Positions 7,645-14,539 of a DNA stretch of 33,214 nucleotides are shown here, piece by piece. Source of the DNA: Candidatus Bacteroides pullicola (GTDB lineage: Bacteria; Bacteroidota; Bacteroidia; Bacteroidales; Bacteroidaceae); NCBI GenBank assembly GCA_019115825.1, contig DXCV01000013.1, forward strand, positions 1 through 33,214, read 5' to 3'. A program made the position numbers and the translations under genes. The stretch's first letter is position 1, and every line of letters begins with the position of its first letter. The notes beneath the pieces are model-generated. The model did no database searches. It was not told where the DNA came from and was given only the letters and a program-made list of their open reading frames with translations.

Positions 7645-8865
7645 TTACTTCACATCCTTCACAATCAGCGTCGAGTTCGTCCCGCCGAAGCCGAAGGAGT
7701 TGGAGAGGAACAGGTCGAAATGTGCCTCGCGCGTCTCGGGCAGGATGTTCAGACAAGCGGTGTCGTCGTCGGGGTTCTCGAAGTTGATGTTACCCGCGAT
7801 GAAGCCGTTCTTCATCATCAGGATGGAGTATATCAGCTCGCTGCCGCCGGCCATCCACATTTCGTGGCCCGTCTGGCTCTTGGTGGAGGTGACGGGCACC
7901 TGCGTATCCCCAAAGAAGCGGGCAATGGCCTGCGCCTCGCGGGCGTCGCCGATGCGGGTAGATGTGGCGTGGGCGTTGACGTAGCCTATCTGGGCGGGAG
8001 TGACACCGGCATGTTGCAGGCACAGCTCCAACGAGCGGGCGGGACCCTCCACGTTGGGCGTGGAGATGTGGTCGCCATTGCCGGAGAAGCCCCAGCCGAT
8101 GATTTCGGCCAGGATGGGTGCCCCGCGACGCACGGCGCTGTCATAGTCCTCCACAATCAGTGTGGCAGCACCGCCACCGGGCACCAGGCCGTCGCGGTCG
8201 CGGTCGAAGGGGCGGCTGGCCTTGGCGGGGTCGTCCTCGCGGACGGAGAACGACTGGATGCCGTCGAAAGCCGCCACGCTATACATATTGTTCTCTTGTG
8301 CACCGCCGCACACCACGCAGTCTTGCAATCCGTCGCGCACCAGCAGGTAGGCCAGACCCACGGACTGTGAGCCGGAGGCACAAGCCGCCGAGGCGGTCAG
8401 GTTGATGCCGCGCAGTTTGAAGAGGCAGGCCAGGTTCATCGTCACCGTGGAGTTCATCGACTGGAAGATGCTGCCACTGCCGCAAGCTGCCGTGTCGTGG
8501 AACTCGCGGAACTTGTCCAGCGCCTCCATCGTGGCCTCGGCCACGGAGTCGTTGCCGTAGATGATGCCTACCTCATGGGCGGCGATGTAATCGGGGTCCA
8601 GATGCGCGTCTTCCAAGGCGGCACGGGTGGCCATATAGGCGTATTGGGTCTCTTCGGGCATGAACTGGCGCAGGTTGCGCGACACGTAGGGTTTCAAATT
8701 GGGTTGGGGGACAGCCGTGCACAGGGCCGAACGGAAGCCGGCGTCCTTGCGCTCCTGGCTGAAAATGACTCCGCTGCGGCCGTCATACAGTGACTGGCGC
8801 ACTTCGTCCAAGGTGGTTCCCAGGCAGGACCAGATGCCCATGCCGGTGATTACTACTCTTCTCAT
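7645..8865 (-). CDS. Beta-ketoacyl-ACP synthase (FabF-type condensing enzyme)
   Basis: This 406-residue thiolase-fold condensing enzyme has a complete C-H-H active site: Cys162 in 'LTASAACASGSQSVG', His299 in 'VNAHATSTRIGD' and His334 in 'STKSQTGHEMWMAGG'. The start 'MRRVVITGMGIWSCLGTTLDE' is the classical FabF N-terminus, and the C-terminal 'SNSFGFGGTNSTLIV' loop is also intact. It would extend the ACP-bound chain with malonyl-ACP. The variant 'NAHATST' (FabF has NAHGTST) and 'GHEMW' (FabF: GHLLG) suggest a secondary-metabolism KS rather than the housekeeping enzyme. A chain-length-factor partner is not in the window. It is the most upstream cluster gene in view; the 177 bp before it hold an inverted repeat and no recognisable promoter. 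Confidence 0.92.
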   Translation of the reverse strand: MRRVVITGMGIWSCLGTTLDEVRQSLYDGRSGVIFSQERKDAGFRSALCTAVPQPNLKPYVSRNLRQFMPEETQYAYMATRAALEDAHLDPDYIAAHEVGIIYGNDSVAEATMEALDKFREFHDTAACGSGSIFQSMNSTVTMNLACLFKLRGINLTASAACASGSQSVGLAYLLVRDGLQDCVVCGGAQENNMYSVAAFDGIQSFSVREDDPAKASRPFDRDRDGLVPGGGAATLIVEDYDSAVRRGAPILAEIIGWGFSGNGDHISTPNVEGPARSLELCLQHAGVTPAQIGYVNAHATSTRIGDAREAQAIARFFGDTQVPVTSTKSQTGHEMWMAGGSELIYSILMMKNGFIAGNINFENPDDDTACLNILPETREAHFDLFLSNSFGFGGTNSTLIVKDVK

Positions 8866-8871
8866 TTCTTT

Positions 8872-9043
8872 AATGAAAAATTAAGAATGAAAAATGAAGA
8901 ATTTTCCGCGCGTACGGAAGAACTTCGCTTCTTCATTCGGATTTATTATTTCTCAAGAAGGACCAAGGATGAAGAATAGGGGCATTGACCGGCAGAATAC
9001 CGTTTCCACGGGATTCTGCATTCTTCATTCTTAATTCTTCATT
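8872..9043. repeat. 31-nt inverted repeat pair (AATTAAGAATGA-type) filling the intergenic region
   Basis: Positions 8872-8902 and 9013-9043 are reverse complements with three mismatches in 31 nt; the core is AATTAAGAATGA. Together they bracket about 110 nt without a gene and take up almost the entire interval between the ketosynthase start and the stop of the GNAT-like gene, whose stop codon touches the right arm. It may be a non-autonomous mobile repeat or a structured transcript end. No T-run follows on the minus strand, so it is not a classical terminator. Confidence 0.8.
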
Positions 9044-10179
9044 CACAAAATTTTCTTCTTATAACATCGTCTCCGCTTCCCGAGAGTCGGATGCAGGGGT
9101 TTCCATTGGGACAGTTCCTTCACGTTATCTTCCAGCTGGGGGCCGGTCTCGGCGTAGCGAATGCCAAGTTCATTGTATATCGGTATCAGGTCGGAGAAGA
9201 ACAAGGCGTTGACGCCCAGGCCCTGATAGTCGGGCCGCACGGCCACGAGGTAGAGGTCGGCCTTGTCTGAGCGTTTCCAGCGGAGGGCACGCAACAGGTA
9301 GAACCAGCCGAAAGGCCACAACCGCCCGCCGCTCTGCTGCAAAGCACGGGACAGGCTGGACATCGTGACCGCCGCACCCACCAGTTCGCCCTCGGCATTC
9401 TCCACCACAGGCACCAGGCGCAGGTCGATGATGGGCAGGTAACGCTTCACGTAGTCGTCTATCTGGCGGTCCATCAGCTCCGTATAGCCATACAGCGGGG
9501 AATAGGCCTGGTTCAGCAGTTGAAACACTTTGCGGCCGTAGCCTTCTTGCATCTCCTTCAGCGTCAGCTTACGCACATGCAGCCCATACATTTCCTGAGC
9601 CAGGGCGGCGGTGCGGGCATAGCGGGCGGGAATCTCGGCAGGCACCTCGATGCGGGCCTGCACCCAGTCCACCTCCTTCACGTAGCCCAGGGCCTCCAAG
9701 TGGCGGGGATAGTACGGGGGATTGTAGATAGTGATGGACGAGCCAAGCTGGTCGAAGTCTTCCACCAGCATGCCTTCCTTGTCGAAGTCGAAGATGCCCA
9801 TCGGCCCCACCACCGTATCCATGCCGCGTTCCTTGCCCCAGCGGGCCACGGCATCCAGCAAAGCGGCGGACACGGCCTCATCGTCCACAAACTCGATGAA
9901 GCCGAAACGGACGTTACGCGTGTGCCACTTCTCGTTGGCACGGTGGTTGATGATGCCGGCGATGCGCCCCACGGGCGTGCCCGTCTCGTCGTAGGCCATA
10001 AACGCCTGTATGTCCGAAAACTCCAGTGCAGCGTTCTTTGCCGGGTCAAATGTTTCCCGGATGTCCGATTCCAAATCGGGCACATAATAGGGATTGCCCG
10101 CATACAAACGACGGGGCAACCGCACGAAATCATCCATTTCGCGCCCAGATTTTACTTCTTTAATATAGACATTCTGCAT
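9043..10179 (-). CDS. GNAT-like acyltransferase family protein (paralog of the 16407-17540 product)
   Basis: This is a 378-residue protein. A longer frame exists back to 10353, but its extra N-terminus is cysteine-rich, covers the 22-bp repeat and does not align with the paralog; the ATG at 10179 (MQNVYIKEV) does. The paralog at 16407-17540 has the same length and about half the residues identical along the whole protein by eye (shared blocks NPY.VPDL, VGR.A.IINH.AN, WGKERGM, EGML.E.FDQLG, PLYGY, LPFGWFYLL-like). The C-terminal part 'LVAVRPDYQGLGVNALFFSDLIP' resembles GNAT motif A, with Q-x-x-G as the CoA pyrophosphate loop. These proteins are usually labelled N-acetyltransferase in Bacteroidetes; the acceptor substrate is unknown. 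It is a stand-alone gene with a candidate promoter at 10188-10219 that leaves almost no leader. Confidence 0.8.
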   Translation of the reverse strand: MQNVYIKEVKSGREMDDFVRLPRRLYAGNPYYVPDLESDIRETFDPAKNAALEFSDIQAFMAYDETGTPVGRIAGIINHRANEKWHTRNVRFGFIEFVDDEAVSAALLDAVARWGKERGMDTVVGPMGIFDFDKEGMLVEDFDQLGSSITIYNPPYYPRHLEALGYVKEVDWVQARIEVPAEIPARYARTAALAQEMYGLHVRKLTLKEMQEGYGRKVFQLLNQAYSPLYGYTELMDRQIDDYVKRYLPIIDLRLVPVVENAEGELVGAAVTMSSLSRALQQSGGRLWPFGWFYLLRALRWKRSDKADLYLVAVRPDYQGLGVNALFFSDLIPIYNELGIRYAETGPQLEDNVKELSQWKPLHPTLGKRRRCYKKKIL

Positions 10180-10187
10180 AGCAGGCG

Positions 10188-10219
10188 CAAAAATAGAGAA
10201 AGATTGCGCACACGCCAAG
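10188..10219 (-). promoter_or_regulatory. Candidate Bacteroidetes promoter of the GNAT-like gene
   Basis: On the minus strand a TATTTTTG (-7 type, 10188-10195) lies 20 bp after CTTG (10216-10219), close to the -33 consensus TTTG. The expected transcript start is only a few bases before the ATG at 10179, so the mRNA would be nearly leaderless. Confidence 0.5.
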
Positions 10220-10306
10220 CCACTGTCCTGCATCGGACATTTTTGAGGAATAAAAGGCCAGCCCATACAGACCATAGCGGAGCATTTGTCCAGGGATATA
10301 GCCGCC

Positions 10307-10379
10307 CATGGACAGAGGTACGCCCAAGCACGGGCGGAGGTACGCCTAAGCACGGGCGCAGGAGCCTCCGCCTAAGGAC
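10307..10379. repeat. 22-bp tandem repeat array, copy A
   Basis: Units of exactly 22 bp start at 10307 and 10329, sharing the pattern AGGTACGCC(T/C)AAG, and a third, diverged unit from 10351 begins CACGGGCGCAGG and ends in GCCTAAGGAC. The same unit length, spacing and ending occur at 29785-29879. Since 22 is not a multiple of three, the array is not coding. There are no spacers, so it is not CRISPR. Confidence 0.8.
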
Positions 10380-10453
10380 TGGAAACCAAACCGTTACACT
10401 CGGCAGTGAAGGCTGGTGCATTACACACAACCCATCATCAGGAAACGCGGGGA

Positions 10454-10519
10454 GTGTAACAACATTGTAACCCATCTGTCACCCATCCTTAAAATTTTCG
10501 CCAAAAACCTGTAACACAG
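10454..10519 (+). promoter_or_regulatory. Pho-box-like phased array of TGTMAC units before the TonB receptor/phosphatase genes
   Basis: Three adjacent 11-bp units occur at 10454 (GTGTAACAACA), 10465 (TTGTAACCCAT) and 10476 (CTGTCACCCAT). A fourth, CTGTAACACAG, starts at 10509, exactly three 11-bp steps after the third. The last ends 6 bp before the -7 element at 10526. Direct 11-bp repeats of the form CTGTCAY followed by four bases are the layout of PhoB sites in proteobacteria. A phosphatase is encoded downstream. Binding by PhoB is inferred. Confidence 0.55.
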
Positions 10520-10525
10520 CCCCCG

Positions 10526-10533
10526 TACTTTTG
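10526..10533 (+). promoter_or_regulatory. -7 promoter element of the TonB receptor gene
   Basis: TACTTTTG fits the TAnnTTTG consensus, 30 bp before the ATG at 10564. No good -33 match is present at the usual distance, which fits a promoter dependent on an activator bound to the adjacent repeat array. Confidence 0.6.
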
Positions 10534-10563
10534 CAAAAAATTTCCAACCAACAATTAAAAAGT

Positions 10564-13404
10564 ATGAAACGAATCGAACGAGCACTCCTATCCATGCTCA
10601 TCTTATTGATGGCCGGATTACCTGTTCTGGCCGACGAAAAGCTGGACAACAAGGACTATGTGAATGTGAACGAGACGAAGCAGAGCGCCATCCGTGGCCG
10701 CATCGTCGACAATTCCGGACAGACCCTGCCAGGCGCCACGATTTACATCGAATCCCTCCACACAGGCGTCATCAGCGACATCAACGGATTCTACACCTTT
10801 GCCAACCTGAACCCCGGCACGTATAAAGTCAGCGTGCACTACGTGGGTTACTCCACCGCCGAAGCCACCATCACCGTGCCCGAAGGCACCACCATCGTCC
10901 GCGACTTCACGCTGAACGAAGGCATCGAGCTGCAGGAAGTCGTGGTGGGCGGCACTTTCCAAGGCCAACGCCGCGCCCTCGCCTCGCAGAAGAACGCGCT
11001 GGGCATCACCAACGTCGTTTCCGCCGACCAGGTGGGCAAGTTCCCCGACTCCAACATCGGCGACGCCCTGAAACGCATCAGCGGCATCAACGTGCAGTAT
11101 GACCAGGGCGAGGCCCGCTTCGGACAGGTGCGCGGCACCAGCGCCGACATGAGCTCCGTCACCATCAACGGCAACCGCGTGCCCTCTGCCGAAGGCGAGA
11201 CGCGTAACGTGCAGCTGGACCTCATCCCCGCCGACATGATTCAGACCATCGAGGTGAACAAAGTGGTGACTCCGGACATGGATGCCGACGCCATCGGCGG
11301 CAGCATCAACCTCGTCACCAAGAACTCCCCCTACAAACGCTTCATCACCGCCACCGCCGGAACAGGCTACAACGCCGTCAGCGACAAGATGAACCTCAAC
11401 CTGGGCTTCACCTACGGCGACCGCTTCTTCAACGACAAGCTGGGCCTGATGGCTTCCGTCTCCTACCAGAACAACCCCGCCGGCAGCGACGACGTGGAAA
11501 TGGCCTACGAGATGGATGACGACGGCAACGTCTACCTGGATGAATACGAAATCCGCCAATACTACGTGACCCGCGAACGCCAGAGCTACTCGCTGGCCCT
11601 CGACTGGATTATCAACGAGAACCACAAGCTGGACTTCAAGGGCATCTTCAACAACCGCAACGACTGGGAAACCCGCTACCGCCTGACCAACAAGTTCATG
11701 GACCCCGAAGACGTGGGCGGAACCACCGACCGTTATGAAATGATTTACGAAGGCAAGGCCGGCGGCCCGGACCAGCGCAACGCCCGTCTGGAACGCCAGC
11801 GCACGATGGACTTCACCCTGGGCGGTGAACACCTCTTCGGCCGCCTGAAGTTCGACTGGAAGGCATCGTATGCCAACGCCAGCGAATACCGTCCCAACGA
11901 ACGCTACCTGGCCCTCAAGCTGGAAGACGTGGCCATGGACACCGACTGGAGCGACATCCGCCGCCCCTACATGAGCCCCAAGAGCGGCAGCTTCCCCGTG
12001 CTCGACGCCTCGAACACCTACGGTTTCGAGCTGGACGAACTGACCGAACAGTTTGAGGACATCCAGGAGAAGGACATGAAGTTCAGCGCCAACTTCGAAC
12101 TGCCGCTGAAGCAGGGTGCCTTCAACAACAAGCTGAAGTTCGGTGCCAAGGTCGTAGACAAGGACAAGCACATGGACATTGACTTCTTCGAATATACTCC
12201 GCTGGACGAAGACGCCTTCCTGACCGATGTACTGGGACACCTCCACAACCAGGACCGCGACGGCTACATGGCCGGCGACCGCTACCGCGTGGGCAACTTC
12301 GTGGACAAGGAATACATCGGCGGATTGAACCTGACCAACGCCAGCGAATATGAGCAGGAAGAGAAACTGGACGAAGAGGCCGAGAACTTCGACGCCCACG
12401 AGACAGTGACTTCCGGTTACATCCGCTTCGACCAACAGCTGGGACGCCACTGGGCCTTGATGGCCGGTCTGCGCCTGGAGAATACGCACGTCAGCTACAG
12501 CGGCTTCGTCTATAACGACGGTGACCAAGACGGTTCGGACGAGGAGAGCCTCACCCCCACCGGCAAGCAGAGCAAGAGCTACATCAACGTGCTGCCCGCC
12601 CTGCTGCTGAAGTGGGACGTCAACGACGACCTGAAGCTGCGCGCCTCCTTCACCAACACCCTGGCCCGACCCAAATACGCCAACCTGGTGCCCAACGTCA
12701 TCATCGACAAGGAGGACATCGCCTTCGGTAATCCCGACCTGAAAGCCACGTTGTCCTACAACGTAGACCTCAGCGCCGAATACTACTTCAAGTCCGTCGG
12801 ACTGGTGAGCGCAGGCCTGTTCTACAAAAAGATCAACGACTTCATCGTGGACTACCGCCAGCAGAACTACGAATACCAAGGCACGGTATATGACGAAATG
12901 TCCACGCCCATCAACGCCGGCGATGCCAACCTGTTCGGCGTCGAGGTGGCCTACCAGCGCGACTTCGGCTTCATCCACCCCGCCCTGAAGTGCGTGGGTC
13001 TCTACGGTAACTACACTTACACGTACAGCAAGGTGAACCACTTCAACTTCGAGGGCCGCGAGAACGACGACATGCGCCTGCCGGGTTCGCCCGAGCACAC
13101 GGCCAACCTGTCGCTCTACTTCGAGAAGGCCGGCTTCAACCTGCGCTGGAGCTACAACTTCGCTTCCGACTTCATCGACGAGGTGGGCGAAAGCAGCTTC
13201 TACGACCGCTACTACGACAAGGTGAACTACATGGACGTCAACGCCAGCTACACCTTCGGCAAGCAGTTCAAGACGACCATCTATGCCGACGTGACCAACC
13301 TGCTGAACCAGCCCCTGCGCTACTACCAGGGCACGCCCGACCGCTCCATGCAGGCCGAATACTACGGCGTGCGCTTCAATGCCGGCGTGAAGGTGACGTT
13401 CTAA
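10564..13404 (+). CDS. TonB-dependent outer-membrane receptor
   Basis: This 946-residue receptor starts at the ATG at 10564; an in-frame TTG at 10531 would overlap the promoter -7 element and is rejected. Order of parts: signal peptide (1-23); carboxypeptidase-regulatory-like domain (about 43-118, 'IRGRIVDNSGQTLPGATIYI'); TonB-box-like 'ELQEVVVGG' (122-130); plug (about 150-265) with 'FPDSNIGDALKRISGI', 'VRGTSADMSSVTINGNRVPS' and 'ADAIGGSINLVTK'; then a beta-barrel ending in aromatic 'FNAGVKVTF'. The plug wording matches the TIGR01782-type (Xanthomonas/Caulobacter-like) receptors rather than SusC. No SusD partner is present. The next gene, 85 bp downstream, is a secreted phosphatase, and a Pho-box-like array precedes this gene, so it may import a phosphorylated or phosphate-derived compound. 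The ligand is not readable from the sequence. Confidence 0.9.
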   Translation: MKRIERALLSMLILLMAGLPVLADEKLDNKDYVNVNETKQSAIRGRIVDNSGQTLPGATIYIESLHTGVISDINGFYTFANLNPGTYKVSVHYVGYSTAEATITVPEGTTIVRDFTLNEGIELQEVVVGGTFQGQRRALASQKNALGITNVVSADQVGKFPDSNIGDALKRISGINVQYDQGEARFGQVRGTSADMSSVTINGNRVPSAEGETRNVQLDLIPADMIQTIEVNKVVTPDMDADAIGGSINLVTKNSPYKRFITATAGTGYNAVSDKMNLNLGFTYGDRFFNDKLGLMASVSYQNNPAGSDDVEMAYEMDDDGNVYLDEYEIRQYYVTRERQSYSLALDWIINENHKLDFKGIFNNRNDWETRYRLTNKFMDPEDVGGTTDRYEMIYEGKAGGPDQRNARLERQRTMDFTLGGEHLFGRLKFDWKASYANASEYRPNERYLALKLEDVAMDTDWSDIRRPYMSPKSGSFPVLDASNTYGFELDELTEQFEDIQEKDMKFSANFELPLKQGAFNNKLKFGAKVVDKDKHMDIDFFEYTPLDEDAFLTDVLGHLHNQDRDGYMAGDRYRVGNFVDKEYIGGLNLTNASEYEQEEKLDEEAENFDAHETVTSGYIRFDQQLGRHWALMAGLRLENTHVSYSGFVYNDGDQDGSDEESLTPTGKQSKSYINVLPALLLKWDVNDDLKLRASFTNTLARPKYANLVPNVIIDKEDIAFGNPDLKATLSYNVDLSAEYYFKSVGLVSAGLFYKKINDFIVDYRQQNYEYQGTVYDEMSTPINAGDANLFGVEVAYQRDFGFIHPALKCVGLYGNYTYTYSKVNHFNFEGRENDDMRLPGSPEHTANLSLYFEKAGFNLRWSYNFASDFIDEVGESSFYDRYYDKVNYMDVNASYTFGKQFKTTIYADVTNLLNQPLRYYQGTPDRSMQAEYYGVRFNAGVKVTF

Positions 13405-13411
13405 ATTATCA

Positions 13412-13454
13412 TTTCCCAATTGTTTCCCAAATCGGGGCCTATCTTTGCGCCCCG
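13412..13454 (+). promoter_or_regulatory. Promoter region of the phosphatase gene with an 11-bp-spaced direct repeat and a hairpin over the -7 element
   Basis: TTTCCCAA occurs at 13412-13419 and again at 13423-13430, exactly 11 bp apart. A -7 match TATCTTTG lies at 13440-13447, and CGGGGC (13433-13438) pairs with GCCCCG (13449-13454) around it. The ATG follows at 13490. The layout suggests a separately controlled phosphatase promoter; the binding factor is unknown. Confidence 0.5.
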
Positions 13455-13489
13455 ATAACGGAAACATTAACTACTAAAGCAACAAAGCA

Positions 13490-14428
13490 ATGAAACTGAA
13501 AAAGACATTCCTGCTCGTTGTCCTCGCGCTGGTAAGCACGTGGGCCGTGGCACAAGACAAGATTGACTACAGCGTGTACGAAGACAAGTGCAACTTCTAC
13601 ATCGCCAACGACCTGGGCCGCAACGGCTACTACGACCAGAAGCCCATCGCCGAACTGATGGGTGTGATGGCCGAAGAGGTAGGTCCCGAATGCGTCATTG
13701 CCGCCGGCGACATCCACCACTTCGAGGGCGTGCGCTCCGTGCAGGACCCCTTGTGGATAACCAACTACGAGCTGATCTACAGCCACCCCGAGCTGATGAT
13801 AGACTGGTTCCCCATCTGCGGCAACCACGAGTATCGCGGCAACACGCAGGCCGTCATAGACTACAGCCGCATCAGCCGCCGCTGGGAGATGCCGGCGCGC
13901 TACTACACCCGCTCGTTCAGCGAAGAGGGCACCACGGTGCGCATCGTGTGGATAGACACCACGCCCCTCATCGACAAGTACCGCGAGGAGTATGACAAGT
14001 ATCCCGACGCCTGCCAGCAGGACATCGACACCCAGCTGGAGTGGCTGGACGCCACCCTGGCCGCCGTCAAGGAAGACTGGGTCATCGTGGTGGGCCATCA
14101 CCCCATCTACGCCGAAACGTCCAAGGACGACATCGAACGCCTGAACCTGCAGCAGCGTGTGGACACTATCCTGCGCCGCCACCGCGTGGACATGTACATC
14201 AACGGGCATATCCACAACTTCCAGCACATCCGCGTGCAGGGCAGCCCGATAGACTACATCACCAACTCCTCCGGCTCGCTCAGCCGCAAGGTGCAGCCCA
14301 TCGAGGGCACCGTGTTCTGCAGCCCCGAGCCGGGCTTCTCCATCCTCTCCGCCAGCCCCTCGTCGCTGGAGCTGCGCATGCTGGACAAGCACGGGAAGGT
14401 GCTGCACACCGTGACACGCACGAAATAG
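13490..14428 (+). CDS. Secreted metallophosphoesterase, purple acid phosphatase (ACP5/TRAP)-like
   Basis: This 312-residue protein has a signal peptide (1-21, ending VAQ). The five metallophosphoesterase blocks are in order: Asp41 in 'IANDLGRNG', Asp74 in 'AAGDIHHFEG', Asn112-His113 in 'CGNHEYRG', His203-His204 in 'VVGHHPIYA' and His240/His242 in 'INGHIHNFQHI'. The layout is that of tartrate-resistant acid phosphatases, which cleave phosphomonoesters with a two-metal centre. The Tyr that follows the second block in true purple acid phosphatases (GDxxY) is His77 here, so the purple iron-tyrosinate would be absent. It follows the TonB receptor after 85 bp that hold a -7 match of their own. A secreted phosphatase beside a receptor suggests hydrolysis of organophosphates in the periplasm or outside. 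A bidirectional terminator follows at 14471-14510. Confidence 0.88.
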   Translation: MKLKKTFLLVVLALVSTWAVAQDKIDYSVYEDKCNFYIANDLGRNGYYDQKPIAELMGVMAEEVGPECVIAAGDIHHFEGVRSVQDPLWITNYELIYSHPELMIDWFPICGNHEYRGNTQAVIDYSRISRRWEMPARYYTRSFSEEGTTVRIVWIDTTPLIDKYREEYDKYPDACQQDIDTQLEWLDATLAAVKEDWVIVVGHHPIYAETSKDDIERLNLQQRVDTILRRHRVDMYINGHIHNFQHIRVQGSPIDYITNSSGSLSRKVQPIEGTVFCSPEPGFSILSASPSSLELRMLDKHGKVLHTVTRTK

Positions 14429-14470
14429 AACGATACGGGAAAACGCTGATTATTGCTTCTTTTTCAAAAG

Positions 14471-14510
14471 AATCCCCCGCCACGCGATGCTGAATCGCGG
14501 ACGGGGGATT
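14471..14510. terminator. Bidirectional hairpin terminator between phosphatase and M64 genes
   Basis: AATCCCCCG (14471-14479) pairs with CGGGGGATT (14502-14510), and inside it CGCGAT (14483-14488) pairs with ATCGCG (14494-14499) around a 5-nt loop. It lies between two converging genes. TTTTTC-type sequence lies on the left side (helping the minus-strand transcript); the plus-strand side lacks a run of T. Confidence 0.75.
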
Positions 14511-14539
14511 GTGTTATCAGAGGGTAGCGCACACGCGGC

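Larger units (their letters stand above)
10180..10563. other. 384-bp divergent intergenic region: promoters, 22-bp repeat array and Pho-box-like array
   Basis: No gene is supported here. From left to right it holds the minus-strand promoter of the GNAT-like gene (10188-10219), a stretch with nothing recognisable (about 10220-10306), the 22-bp tandem repeat (10307-10379), a 9-bp inverted repeat (GTTACACTC at 10393-10401 and GAGTGTAAC at 10452-10460), the TGTAAC/TGTCAC array (10454-10519) and the -7 element of the TonB receptor gene (10526-10533). Confidence 0.8.

Noticed and set aside
8872..9043. Insertion sequence with terminal inverted repeats
   Set aside because: The inner 110 bp encode nothing and no target-site duplication was seen, so only a repeat or miniature element can be claimed.
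10180..10353. N-terminal extension of the GNAT-like protein
   Set aside because: The extra 58 residues do not align with the paralog and come from the repeat array and promoter; the ATG at 10179 is supported by alignment.
10618..13467. 949-codon open frame on the minus strand opposite the TonB receptor
   Set aside because: Its translation is a Val/His/Gln/Gly-rich low-complexity sequence with no domain or signal, as expected for the antisense of a GC-rich gene with biased codons. The plus-strand receptor is unmistakable.
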